This document shows positions 23,386 through 30,497 of a stretch of DNA of 40,334 nucleotides, piece by piece. Every line of letters starts with the position of its first letter. The stretch's first letter is position 1. The stretch covers positions 1-40,334 of the IMG/VR virus record IMGVR_UViG_3300042934_000428, one strand, 5' to 3'. The position numbers and the translations under genes are program-made. Origin of the DNA: a virus. Under the pieces are notes generated by a model. That model saw only the letters and a program-made list of their open reading frames with translations, was not told the DNA's origin and ran no database searches.

Positions 23386-23534
23386 CCACGAACGATCCGA
23401 AGCCCTGGGTGAGCACCACCGGGTTCCGCACCGCCGAGCAGGCGTGGCATCCCGTGCACGGCCTGTCGAGGTATCGGCCGCGCCCGGAGTACGCGACCCC
23501 AGAACCCGATGTTCCCGAGGTGGACCATGGCTGA
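23382..23534 (+). CDS. Small protein, tandem series member 1
   Basis: 50 aa. Begins MTTNDPKPWVSTTGFRTAEQ and ends in PEPDVPEVDHG. The stop lies inside the start region of the next gene (ATGGCTGA, frame-shifted). The ending PEPD recurs in the two following genes, which suggests a duplicated module. Function unknown. Confidence 0.6.
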   Translation: MTTNDPKPWVSTTGFRTAEQAWHPVHGLSRYRPRPEYATPEPDVPEVDHG

Positions 23535-23676
23535 GCGGTGCCCGAACAACATCCCGGTGCGGCTCGGCCCCGGTCGGTACGTGTGGCGTCCGTGCCTGTT
23601 CGGTGACCGGCACGACGGGCTGTGCGAGGTCGACCGCAACCCGGAACCCGATGATTCGAGGTCGACCGATGGCTGA
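23527..23676 (+). CDS. Small Cys-containing protein, tandem series member 2
   Basis: 49 aa. Starts MAERCPNNIPVRLGPGRYVW, has CLFGDRHDGLC, ends NPEPDDSRSTDG. The motif C-x(4)-H-x(4)-C could bind metal. It overlaps the previous gene by 8 nt; the same MAER start and junction bases occur again at 23669. Confidence 0.6.
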   Translation: MAERCPNNIPVRLGPGRYVWRPCLFGDRHDGLCEVDRNPEPDDSRSTDG

Positions 23677-23821
23677 GCGGTGGATCTGCTCATCCTGCTT
23701 CACCGCGCGACACTTCTGCGACGTGTTCAACGTCGATCTCACGCGCGTCTGCGCGTGCTGGGAGTGCGCTGCGGTCGACGGGCGCTTCGACCCGGAACCT
23801 CACGATGTCGGGTCTGAGTAG
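23669..23821 (+). CDS. Small zinc-finger-like protein, tandem series member 3
   Basis: 50 aa. MAERWICSSCFTARHFCDVF, then RVCACWECAAVDG, ending DPEPHDVGSE. Seven Cys, with CxxC and CxCxxC spacings, look like a metal site. Its TAG supplies the G of the integrase GTG, so the proteins are produced in step with integrase. It may be a directionality or DNA-binding cofactor, but that is only inferred from position. Confidence 0.62.
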   Translation: MAERWICSSCFTARHFCDVFNVDLTRVCACWECAAVDGRFDPEPHDVGSE

Positions 23822-25098
23822 TGCGCGGTAAGGGTGAGGGTGGTCTGTCACGTGTCCCCGCGGACCCCCGGAAGCCGTTGAAGTTCTGGCAGGGCAGCAT
23901 CGAGCTGCCCGCGGACCCCGGTACGGGGGAGCGGCGGCGGAAGTACGTCCGGTCGAAAGACAAGAAGGTCGCGCTCGCGAAGCTACAGAAGCTGCATGAG
24001 GAACTCGCGAAGCGTGGTGACATGCCAACCGCGTCGGAGACGGTGGAGGTGTTCTTCACCCGCTGGTTGAACCGGATCGTCCCGAACGAGGTTCGCCCGA
24101 AGACCGCAGCCGGGTACAGGTCCATGGTCGTGAACCATGTCATCCCCGCGATTGGGAAGGTGCGGCTGGACAAGCTGCAGCCCGCGCACATTCGCCGGGT
24201 CCATGACGCGATCCTCGACAAAGGGTTCTCGTCCACTCATGCCCTGTCAGCGCACCGGATCATGTCGTCCGCGCTCACCCACGCGTTCCGGGAAGGCATC
24301 ATTGGCGACAACCCGGCGAAGCGCACGAAACCCCCAGCGAAGTCGAACCCGGACCTTGAAGCGTTCGACCTTGAGGAAGGGTTGCGGCTGCTCGAGTTCG
24401 TCTCCCGCGACCCCGTGATGGGGGCGCGGTGGGCGTCATCCCTGCTCACGGGAGGGCGGCGTGGGGAGATCATCGGGCTCGAGCTCGACCGCATCAAGGG
24501 CGACGAACTCGACCTGTCGTGGCAGCTGCAACGCCTGTCGTGGTCGCACGGGTGCGGTGAACCGGTCGGGAACCGGTGGCCGTGCGGTGTGCGGTGGGCG
24601 ACTGGCTGCCCCGACAAGTTCCTCAAAGCGCCCGCCGACTTCGAGTACCGCCGCCTCACGGGCGGCCTGTACCTGACCCGCCCGAAGTCATCCGCGGGCA
24701 CTCGTGTCATTCCGATGTTCGAACCGCTCCGGTCGATCATCGAACGTCACATGGATACCCGCACCGACAACAAGCACGGGCTGCTGTTCACCCGCGAGGA
24801 TGGGCACCCGATCGACCCTGACCAGGATTCGAAGGCGTGGCGTGAGGTGCTCGCCGCGTCCGGGATTCAGAAAGACGTGCGCCTGCACGACCTCCGACAC
24901 ACGACCGTGGACCTGCTGTTCCTCGCAGGCGTCCCCGAGGACGTCATCGTTGAGATCGTCGGCCACTCCACCCGTGCGATGACGCGGGCGTACAAGTCGT
25001 CGGGGAACATCCTCCGCCGTCGTGCTGCGATGCAGGCGTTCGAGGAGATGTGGACGACTGCGATCAACCGTCTCGAGCGGGGCGAGCTGGGGGCTTAG
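23821..25098 (+). CDS. int: Tyrosine integrase
   Basis: 425 aa from GTG 23821. It has an N-terminal arm-binding segment, a core-binding SAM-like domain (about 65-165) and a catalytic domain with Arg213 (TGGRRGE), His356-Arg359 (HDLRH), His382 (GHST) and Tyr391. A Cys-containing insertion (SHGCGEPVGN, WATGCPDKF, about 240-265) is common in actinophage enzymes. It recombines attP with the host tRNA-Phe attB. The 3' end overlaps the convergent ImmA-like gene by 4 nt. Confidence 0.96.
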   Translation: MRGKGEGGLSRVPADPRKPLKFWQGSIELPADPGTGERRRKYVRSKDKKVALAKLQKLHEELAKRGDMPTASETVEVFFTRWLNRIVPNEVRPKTAAGYRSMVVNHVIPAIGKVRLDKLQPAHIRRVHDAILDKGFSSTHALSAHRIMSSALTHAFREGIIGDNPAKRTKPPAKSNPDLEAFDLEEGLRLLEFVSRDPVMGARWASSLLTGGRRGEIIGLELDRIKGDELDLSWQLQRLSWSHGCGEPVGNRWPCGVRWATGCPDKFLKAPADFEYRRLTGGLYLTRPKSSAGTRVIPMFEPLRSIIERHMDTRTDNKHGLLFTREDGHPIDPDQDSKAWREVLAASGIQKDVRLHDLRHTTVDLLFLAGVPEDVIVEIVGHSTRAMTRAYKSSGNILRRRAAMQAFEEMWTTAINRLERGELGA

Positions 25099-25463
25099 GC
25101 CGCGAGCCGGTTCCGGTTCAGGAACACCCGCAGCAGGCGCGTCGACACGCCGAGCTCGTTCGCCAACCGTGCCGAGTCCGGCGCCCACGCCATGACCTCA
25201 AGACATTCGGTCAAGTCGATCATGTTCGACGCCGCCAACCGGTCAGCCAGGATCTCATGCTTGGGGCGGTCGTCGTGGTGACCGAGGACAGCATGCGCGA
25301 TCTCGTGCGCAAGCGTCGACCGGTCGTGGACTACGCGCATCCCCTCACGGATGACAATCAGGTTGTGCTCGGGAATCCATAGCCCGTTCGCGGTTCGGAT
25401 CTTCCGGTGGATGACGTCGATGCCGAGTTCTTCCGCGTGCTCGTACGGGTCGTATCTCCCCAA
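25095..25463 (-). CDS. ImmA/IrrE-type metallopeptidase
   Basis: 122 aa from TTG 25463 with GGGGGAG just upstream. HEIAH (His53, Glu54, His57) in TLAHEIAHAVLGH and the later HEILADRLAA give the zinc-peptidase pattern of ImmA. In ICEBs1 and similar elements ImmA cleaves the cognate XRE repressor in response to damage. The repressor lies 141 nt upstream on the same strand, so a repressor/anti-repressor protease pair is likely. The protein is compact, with a short C-terminal helical tail. Confidence 0.85.
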   Translation of the reverse strand: MGRYDPYEHAEELGIDVIHRKIRTANGLWIPEHNLIVIREGMRVVHDRSTLAHEIAHAVLGHHDDRPKHEILADRLAASNMIDLTECLEVMAWAPDSARLANELGVSTRLLRVFLNRNRLAA

Positions 25464-25604
25464 CGCTCTCCCCCTTTGGAGCCGCCCGCTCGGGTGCCGC
25501 GTTCGCTAGCCGGCCGGTTCTCACTTTCTACCGGTTGGCATCCGTCGATCGATAGTCCCCGTGTGGAGACTTCGTTTAACGGATAGTCGCTGCGCGGACG
25601 GCTC
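25464..25604. other. Gap between repressor and ImmA-like genes
   Basis: 141 bp without a gene. GATAGTC occurs twice on the + strand (25551-25557, 25582-25588, 31 bp apart), a possible operator pair. No clear promoter or terminator is seen. Confidence 0.35.
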
Positions 25605-25997
25605 CTAGTTGTCCTCTGGTTCGTCGCTCTCCGCGTCGCGGCGGTGAGCGGCTTTCTGCCCTTGGTAGCTCTCGATTTCGTCGACCGTGTCCGGTCGCTT
25701 CGGGAACGTTAGGACATTCTCAGGTGCACCCTCTGACATCGACTCCGCGCTCAGGATTTCGAGCTCGTTCACGGCCTCTTGCACGAGCGATTCGGGTGTG
25801 CGCTTGAGTGGGCCGGCGAGACGGATGATCTGTTCCATCGTGATCTTCTGCGTACCCGTTTCGAGGTTCTTCAGCGTCTCGTAGTTCACGCCGGACGCTT
25901 TCGCGAGGTCCCTCTGCGTCATGTTCGTAGCCGCTCGGCGCGCGCGGATTGTGGCCGCGAGCGCAGCATTCGCCAGGGCGGGATTCATCGGTGGCAT
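25605..25997 (-). CDS. XRE-family immunity repressor
   Basis: 130 aa from ATG 25997 (an in-frame ATG at 25988 is also possible). The helix-turn-helix lies at about 16-65 (RAATNMTQRDLAKASGVNYE, then LETGTQKITMEQIIRLAGPL). The C-terminal 55 residues are acidic and flexible (NVLTFPKRPDTVDEIESYQG), a plausible ImmA cleavage target. It is divergent from the Cro-like gene at 26091. A -10 (TAAAGT on the - strand, 26005-26010) lies 7 nt before the ATG, so the message is leaderless. Confidence 0.85.
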   Translation of the reverse strand: MPPMNPALANAALAATIRARRAATNMTQRDLAKASGVNYETLKNLETGTQKITMEQIIRLAGPLKRTPESLVQEAVNELEILSAESMSEGAPENVLTFPKRPDTVDEIESYQGQKAAHRRDAESDEPEDN

Positions 25998-26004
25998 GAG
26001 GGTC

Positions 26005-26016
26005 ACTTTACCCCTA
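26005..26016 (-). promoter_or_regulatory. Repressor promoter -10 with operator TTACCCCTA
   Basis: On the - strand TAAAGT (26005-26010) is the candidate -10. The nonamer TTACCCCTA (26008-26016, + strand) overlaps it. The same nonamer covers the opposing promoter at 26072-26080. Confidence 0.55.
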
Positions 26017-26055
26017 CGCCGTGCCGGAAAGCACACCACAAAGGGTGATATCAGC

Positions 26056-26084
26056 TTGCGTAGGTAAGAAATTACCCCTAGAGT
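26056..26084 (+). promoter_or_regulatory. Early promoter with operator TTACCCCTA
   Basis: TTGCGT (26056-26061), 17-bp spacer, TAGAGT (26079-26084). ATG 26091 lies 6 nt later, so the transcript is leaderless. TTACCCCTA (26072-26080) overlaps the -10 and forms an imperfect palindrome with TAGGTAA (26061-26067). The arrangement is that of a lambda-like switch. Confidence 0.65.
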
Positions 26085-26090
26085 GTAGGT

Positions 26091-26315
26091 ATGTACTTCC
26101 CGAGAAGATCAGTCGCCGTCGCTGCAGGCAACCTTGCAGCCGCGATCGAGCGCTCCTCTTTCACGCCCACCCAAGTAGCACAGGCCGCCGACACGACGGC
26201 TCCCGAACTGACGACCCGCATCGAAACCGGGCAGGTCACGTTCGACGAGCTGGTCGCTGTCGGCGGCCTTCTTGCTGTCCGCCCCAACGAGTTCTTCAAG
26301 GGGGTGAATGCATGA
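26091..26315 (+). CDS. Cro-like HTH protein, first early gene
   Basis: 74 aa. A compact HTH fold: SVAVAAGNLAAAIERSSFTP, then TQVAQAADTTAPELTTRIETG and FDELVAVGGLLAVRPNEFF, similar to small XRE/Cro regulators. It is transcribed away from the repressor and starts leaderless. It would shut off repressor synthesis and tune early expression. It ends in an ATGA overlap with the excisionase-like gene. Confidence 0.7.
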   Translation: MYFPRRSVAVAAGNLAAAIERSSFTPTQVAQAADTTAPELTTRIETGQVTFDELVAVGGLLAVRPNEFFKGVNA

Positions 26316-26518
26316 CCCACCCCGATGAAAGCGGAAAGCTCGCCTACTCGCTGCGCAACTTCGCAAAGGCAGTCGACCACTCCGAAGACGCCATCCGGCT
26401 GCAGATCAAAGCCGGGAACCTCGTACCGGTCTACGTGAACTCGAAGCCGCTGATTCCGAAGGCCGAGGCCGAGAGATGGCTGAACAGCCTCCCGCAGGAA
26501 CCGAAGCGCGCTTCCTGA
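26312..26518 (+). CDS. Excisionase-like HTH protein
   Basis: 68 aa. YSLRNFAKAVDHSEDAIRLQ, then GNLVPVYVNSKPLIPKAEAERWLNSLP, is the winged-helix HTH_17/MerR-type pattern of excisionases and other small DNA-binding proteins. Position, second early gene next to the immunity switch, fits a recombination directionality factor for the integrase. It could also be a plain transcription regulator. Confidence 0.72.
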   Translation: MTHPDESGKLAYSLRNFAKAVDHSEDAIRLQIKAGNLVPVYVNSKPLIPKAEAERWLNSLPQEPKRAS

Positions 26519-26528
26519 CAAATGACGA

Positions 26529-26552
26529 GGCCCGGTGCTGGAACACCGGGCC
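26529..26552 (+). terminator. 9-bp hairpin between regulators and the early operon
   Basis: Arms GGCCCGGTG (26529-26537) and CACCGGGCC (26544-26552), 6-nt loop, no U-tract. It may attenuate or process the early transcript between the control genes and the operon. Confidence 0.5.
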
Positions 26553-26573
26553 GCGAGAAGAAAGGCACCTGTA

Positions 26574-26948
26574 ATGCCCACCACAACTGATTCTACTCTC
26601 AGAGCCCCGGATCGCACGTCTCACTCGAATGACCCGCACACGTCCCGCGAAGCTGCGGCGTCCGTGTCGCTGGGGAAGAAGCAGCGGCTCTACATCGCGA
26701 TTCAGGACATCCTCAAGTTCGAAGCCCTCACCCCGTCCGAGGTCACCGCGGAGTACCAGACGTGGCGTGACATCTTCGACGGTCCCGAGGCGGACCTTCA
26801 GGAGATTCGCCGGCGGATGACTGAGTTGCAGCACGATTTCGACCGCATCGAGCCGATCCAGGTGGGGACGCAGAAGGGCGGGAATCCGCAGTACGCGACT
26901 CGCGAGGGTCAGCGTGTGATGCGCCTCGTCGGCGGGGTGACCGCATGA
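26574..26948 (+). CDS. Winged-helix-like hypothetical protein
   Basis: 124 aa, ATG 26574 with GAAAGG about 8 nt upstream. The run SHSNDPHTSREAAASVSLGK followed by QRLYIAIQDILKFEALTPSEV suggests a phage HTH fold that is often found as the first gene of early operons. It then carries a coiled segment (LQEIRRRMTELQHDFDRIEP). Function unknown. Confidence 0.6.
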   Translation: MPTTTDSTLRAPDRTSHSNDPHTSREAAASVSLGKKQRLYIAIQDILKFEALTPSEVTAEYQTWRDIFDGPEADLQEIRRRMTELQHDFDRIEPIQVGTQKGGNPQYATREGQRVMRLVGGVTA

Positions 26949-27091
26949 ACGGCCTGTTTGGTGAGGTGGACCTCCCGGACCATGAGGAGTTCGCCCCGGT
27001 TCTCGCAGCTGATGTTGCCCGCCCGGTTGGTCCGGTGTTGCCGGTGTCTGGGTGGATTCGGGTTCTCCGGAAGATCGGAGGACGGTCGTGA
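26945..27091 (+). CDS. Small hypothetical protein
   Basis: 48 aa, MNGLFGEVDLPDHEEFAPVL, then a Pro/Val-rich middle and basic end (WIRVLRKIGGRS). Coupled to both neighbours by ATGA/GTGA overlaps. No family recognised. Confidence 0.5.
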   Translation: MNGLFGEVDLPDHEEFAPVLAADVARPVGPVLPVSGWIRVLRKIGGRS

Positions 27092-27333
27092 TCGACATCG
27101 AGGCGGAGTTCGCGGCGGTGGATCGCCGCGTTCGGGCCAGCATCAATCGGAACGTACGGGATGCGCTCGCTCGGATCGATGCCGCAACAGGTGGAGAGCT
27201 GCGAGAGGGGACGCGTAAGCCCCCGATCGTCGAAGCTGGCGAAGCGTTGGGCGAGTTTGTGCGCCACTACGTCGAAACGCTGCAGACGTTCGCGGCAGCA
27301 TTCAGGCGCGGTCTCGGCGGGGGTGTCTCGTGA
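27088..27333 (+). CDS. Small helical protein
   Basis: 81 aa from GTG 27088, which overlaps the previous stop. Amphipathic helices (IEAEFAAVDRRVRASINRNV, EALGEFVRHYVETLQTFAAA) suggest a small helical bundle. Function unknown. It ends overlapping the GTG at 27330. Confidence 0.58.
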   Translation: MIDIEAEFAAVDRRVRASINRNVRDALARIDAATGGELREGTRKPPIVEAGEALGEFVRHYVETLQTFAAAFRRGLGGGVS

Positions 27334-27644
27334 CTCCCTTTGAGAAGCTGACAGCCGCAATCGACAAACTCGAATGGCTCAAGGCGTCGGCCGATGCTGG
27401 CAACTGGTTCACCTACAAGCATGACGTGCTCTATGCCACTGATGAGAAGCGCGGGACCGTCGCGATCAGCAAGCCGGAGAACGCCGAGCTGATCGTCGCG
27501 CTCCACGCAGCAATGCCCGGCCTCCTGATCTGGATGTGGTCGGAGTTCCACCGCACGCAGATCGAGGAGAACGTCGAGGGCATCCCGATCCACTACCGGA
27601 ACGTGCTGCATGTCGCTGATCTGATCCTGGCGGCCGGCTCATGA
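27330..27644 (+). CDS. Hypothetical protein
   Basis: 104 aa from GTG 27330. Sequence LTAAIDKLEWLKASADAGNW is followed by KPENAELIVALHAAMPGLLI and ends VLHVADLILAAGS. Small proteins of this kind are widespread in actinophage early regions with no known function. Helical, probably cytosolic. Confidence 0.62.
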   Translation: MTPFEKLTAAIDKLEWLKASADAGNWFTYKHDVLYATDEKRGTVAISKPENAELIVALHAAMPGLLIWMWSEFHRTQIEENVEGIPIHYRNVLHVADLILAAGS

Positions 27645-27829
27645 GTGATCCGAGAGAACTCCGCTGGTTCCAGATCGTTGTCGAGTGCGACTTCTGTGAA
27701 CACGAGAACCACATCGACTCCTGGGAGACCCGCACCGAATGGGGGTACGAGTTCATCTGCCCCAAGTGCGGTATCCGGAACGACGCGGTCGAGAACATCG
27801 ACGGCACAACCCGGGAGGTGACCTGGTGA
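27641..27829 (+). CDS. Small zinc-ribbon protein
   Basis: 62 aa. CDFCEHENHIDSW and FICPKCGIRN give two CxxC pairs, a zinc ribbon. It probably binds nucleic acid or a partner protein. ATGA overlap upstream; its stop overlaps the next start. Confidence 0.62.
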   Translation: MSDPRELRWFQIVVECDFCEHENHIDSWETRTEWGYEFICPKCGIRNDAVENIDGTTREVTW

Positions 27830-27993
27830 TGCCTCTCATGATCTTCACCCTCGGCCTACTCATCGTCATCGGCGGCCTCATCGGCTGCTTCTTCACCCCT
27901 CACGCCTGGTTCGTCGTCATCGGCGGTTTCGTGCTGATGGTCGCGGCTTGGACGGTGGCGGGCTTCCAAATCTTGAAAGGACACACCCAATGA
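27829..27993 (+). CDS. Two-pass membrane protein
   Basis: 54 aa from ATG 27829 (a GTG at 27826 is in frame). MPLMIFTLGLLIVIGGLIGC and WFVVIGGFVLMVAAWTVAGF are hydrophobic segments joined by a short loop. It is a small membrane protein in the early operon; superinfection exclusion or host-membrane modification is possible but unproven. Confidence 0.58.
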   Translation: MPLMIFTLGLLIVIGGLIGCFFTPHAWFVVIGGFVLMVAAWTVAGFQILKGHTQ

Positions 27994-28208
27994 CCAAGTA
28001 CCGCGTGTACCTCGTAGCAACGGCCAGCACCACGGTCGAGGTGGAAGCAGAAGACGGCGAAGCAGCCGTCGAACAGGCCCTCAGTGGGGACCTACCGTTG
28101 CCATTCGCTCCGGCATTCGCCGGATTCGACCTAGGCGACTGGACGACCGAAAGCGAACTATCACCGCAGTACAACAAGCCCGAAGACGACTACGAGGAGG
28201 TGGCGTGA
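27990..28208 (+). CDS. Hypothetical protein
   Basis: 72 aa. A strand-helix pattern (YRVYLVATASTTVEVEAEDG, EAAVEQALSGDLPLPFAP) followed by an acidic tail, common to small phage proteins with a single alpha/beta fold. Function unknown. ATGA overlap upstream. Confidence 0.6.
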   Translation: MTKYRVYLVATASTTVEVEAEDGEAAVEQALSGDLPLPFAPAFAGFDLGDWTTESELSPQYNKPEDDYEEVA

Positions 28209-28465
28209 TGACCTGGCTCGGTACACCCGAAATCGTCAGACGGTCCCCGTACATCGAGACCATCACCCAGCAACGCGCCTACGACATCTTCCCCGGCGGC
28301 ACCACCGAACTGTTCGACATCCGCCCGACCGTGGGCGTGAACGGTGACAACGGTGTCGTCATCCGACGCGGCGACAACCTCGTGATCATCCCCGACCACC
28401 TGCTGCCCGAGATCCTCGAAGCCGCAGCACGGGCCGGGAAACTGCAGGCGGTGATCGTCTCATGA
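28208..28465 (+). CDS. Hypothetical protein
   Basis: 85 aa from ATG 28208 (GGAGG 7 nt upstream; GTG 28205 is in frame). Sequence TWLGTPEIVRRSPYIETITQ and GVVIRRGDNLVIIPDHLLPE; mixed alpha/beta. Function unknown. Confidence 0.6.
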   Translation: MTWLGTPEIVRRSPYIETITQQRAYDIFPGGTTELFDIRPTVGVNGDNGVVIRRGDNLVIIPDHLLPEILEAAARAGKLQAVIVS

Positions 28466-28764
28466 GCGAGCGAATCGACCACGCTGCAGAATCGGCTCGA
28501 ATCCTCAGTGAGTGCGAGGACGTCTCCGGCGGCATGCCGTGGGAACTCCTCGACGAGACCGAGCACAAGGTGCTGACTGCGGCGCTCGCGGATGCTCAGG
28601 TGCACGCGACGCTCGCCCTCGTCGAACGGCAGGACACGGCGAACAGGATCGCGTATCTGCAGATCGTCATCGCTTCCATCAACGCTGGCACCGCGCTCGA
28701 GATCGATCAGGACGGAATCACCAAGCTCGCCGCAGCCGCCTACGAAGGGCTGGACCTCTCATGA
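28462..28764 (+). CDS. Hypothetical protein
   Basis: 100 aa, helical (VLTAALADAQVHATLALVER, RIAYLQIVIASINAGTALEI). No family recognised. Coupled to the resolvase gene by ATGA overlap, so it may belong to the recombination group. Confidence 0.58.
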   Translation: MSERIDHAAESARILSECEDVSGGMPWELLDETEHKVLTAALADAQVHATLALVERQDTANRIAYLQIVIASINAGTALEIDQDGITKLAAAAYEGLDLS

Positions 28765-29225
28765 ACGCGTGGACCGGGAACGGCTATACCCCGGAGCCCG
28801 AGACCGTGCAGACAGGGCCGGCACGCCTCCCTGAGCACTGGACGATCCGCCTTCTGTACCCGAAGCCGCCGTACGGGCTGTCGATGAACGACCGGCCGCA
28901 CTGGGCCGTGAAGGGCAAGGCAACGAAAGCGGTCCGCACGGACGTCATGTACAAGGTCCGGCAAGCGAAAGTCCCCGCGCTCGAACGCATCCGCGTCGAC
29001 GTCACTTGGATGGTCACGACCCGTCACCACCGCGACGCCGACAACCTCGCCCCGTTCCTGAAGGCCATCTATGACGGCATCGGATCGAACCGGGGAATCT
29101 CGGCACGCATCGTCGAGGACGACACCCCCGATCTGATGCAGAAGCCTGAGGCGACGATCGAGCACCTGCCTGGCGGGGAACCGCATTTCGTGGTCCGCAT
29201 CACCGACCTCGGGAGTGCGTCATGA
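28761..29225 (+). CDS. RusA-like Holliday junction resolvase
   Basis: 154 aa. The RusA pattern is visible: SMNDRPHWAVKGKAT near the N-terminus, then RDADNLAPFLKAIYDGI with Asp92, Asp94, Asn95 and Lys101, and IVEDDTPD. RusA enzymes cut four-way junctions at recombination or replication intermediates and can resolve branches before packaging. It is followed by a tiny gene and the exonuclease. Confidence 0.82.
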   Translation: MNAWTGNGYTPEPETVQTGPARLPEHWTIRLLYPKPPYGLSMNDRPHWAVKGKATKAVRTDVMYKVRQAKVPALERIRVDVTWMVTTRHHRDADNLAPFLKAIYDGIGSNRGISARIVEDDTPDLMQKPEATIEHLPGGEPHFVVRITDLGSAS

Positions 29226-29332
29226 ACCGCGAACCCACCGAAGACGAGTGGGCGGATATCACCGCGATCGATCCTGAGGAGTTCGCGGGCCTGATCATCG
29301 ACCACGCCGACGCAAGGAGAGACGAACGATGA
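29222..29332 (+). CDS. 36-aa micro-protein
   Basis: 36 aa, acidic, MNREPTEDEWADITAIDPEE then FAGLIIDHADARRDER. ATGA overlaps on both sides and AAGGAG for the next gene embedded at its end. Function unknown; possibly a small cofactor between resolvase and exonuclease. Confidence 0.48.
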   Translation: MNREPTEDEWADITAIDPEEFAGLIIDHADARRDER

Positions 29333-30186
29333 TCGACTACTCCATGCCGGACCACGTCTACCACGCCCGACCCGAGCTCTCTAGCACCGGTGTTCGTCTC
29401 CTGCTGCCCGAGTACAAGGGCTCCCCGAAGAAGTTCCTCTACGAGCAGACCCACAAGCGCACGTCGCGGTCGTTCGACGTCGGCCACGCAGCACACGCGA
29501 AAGTCCTCGGTGTCGGGGCCGGTGTCGTTATCTACCCGGATGAGCACCTGACCGCTTCGGGCAACGTATCCACGAAGGCCGCAACGGTCGCGTGGGAAGA
29601 CGAGCAGCAAGCCAGCGGCCTCGTACCGATCGCACCGGGTGAAGCGGCGAAGGTCGACGCGATGGCGGAGGCTGTCCTGTCTCACCCGACTGCCCGCCCG
29701 ATCTTCGAGGTTGCGGAGCACCGCGAGGTGTCCGTGTTCTCCGAGGTCGACGGTGTGCCTGTTCGAGCGCGGTTCGATGCCCTGTCTGGTGAGACCCGAC
29801 GCGGCATCATCGCGGCCGACCTGAAGACGTGTGACGACGCCACGAAGACCGGGTTTGAGAAGTCGGTCGCGAAGTGGGGCTACGACGTCCAGGAAGCGCA
29901 CTACGAGGACGTATACGAGGCGTCCGAAGGTCGCCCGGTCGACGAGTTCTACTTCGTAGCCGTCGAGAAGGCACCACCGCATGAGGTCGCCGTGCACCGC
30001 CTCCCGACCATCTGGACCGAGATGGGCCGCGCCAAAGCCGCCCACGCCCGCGAGATCTACAAGCACTGCCTCGAAACCGGCGAATGGGCCGGCTACGACA
30101 CCACGATTCAGTTCCTCGACCCGCCCACGTGGCTGGTGTTCGACCACGAGGCGCGATACGAGAACCAGGAGATACGAGTCTCATGA
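29329..30186 (+). CDS. RecE-like PD-(D/E)XK exonuclease
   Basis: 285 aa. Family signs: RSFDVGHAAHAKVLG near the N-terminus, Glu132 in HREVS, VRARFDAL (Asp150) and IIAADLKT (Asp164, Lys166), then WGYDVQEAHYEDVY. That is the RecE/Cas4-like nuclease order. It would chew duplex ends for phage recombination or replication. A conserved unknown protein two genes on may supply the annealing partner, since no RecT or Erf gene is recognised. Confidence 0.85.
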   Translation: MIDYSMPDHVYHARPELSSTGVRLLLPEYKGSPKKFLYEQTHKRTSRSFDVGHAAHAKVLGVGAGVVIYPDEHLTASGNVSTKAATVAWEDEQQASGLVPIAPGEAAKVDAMAEAVLSHPTARPIFEVAEHREVSVFSEVDGVPVRARFDALSGETRRGIIAADLKTCDDATKTGFEKSVAKWGYDVQEAHYEDVYEASEGRPVDEFYFVAVEKAPPHEVAVHRLPTIWTEMGRAKAAHAREIYKHCLETGEWAGYDTTIQFLDPPTWLVFDHEARYENQEIRVS

Positions 30187-30497
30187 CCTACCTACTTCAA
30201 ATCACCGAGGCAAACCACACCGAGAACCAGTTCTTCACGCTCGGCGGGGCGGGCTTCGACACGGAGGCGGAACGGCAGGCGAACCTCGCCACCATCCCGG
30301 CTTTCGAGCACGACTGCGACGCGGGCGACCGCTGCTACATCCTCGACATCCTCGACCCGGACGATGAGTTCTCCGTCGTGGATGACTTCGAAATCAGCGA
30401 GTCGACCGCTCACCGACTGTTGGGCGTCGAGGACTTCGAGCCTCTGCGCGCACAGGAGCGCGCCCTGTTCGAAGCGGCATCGAAGGTGGCCGGCTAA
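30183..30497 (+). CDS. Hypothetical protein
   Basis: 104 aa, acidic (FFTLGGAGFDTEAERQANLA, YILDILDPDDEFSVVDDFEI). It lies between exonuclease and the 30497 gene, coupled to both. Its high charge suggests a DNA-mimic-like or partner-binding protein, but no family is recognised. Confidence 0.58.
   Translation: MTYLLQITEANHTENQFFTLGGAGFDTEAERQANLATIPAFEHDCDAGDRCYILDILDPDDEFSVVDDFEISESTAHRLLGVEDFEPLRAQERALFEAASKVAG

Noticed and set aside
22171-25997. Integration-dependent immunity, with attP inside the repressor
   Set aside because: The attP core lies 172 bp after the nearest regulator gene (22171-22485), and the likely immunity repressor at 25605-25997 is far from it and would not be cut by integration.
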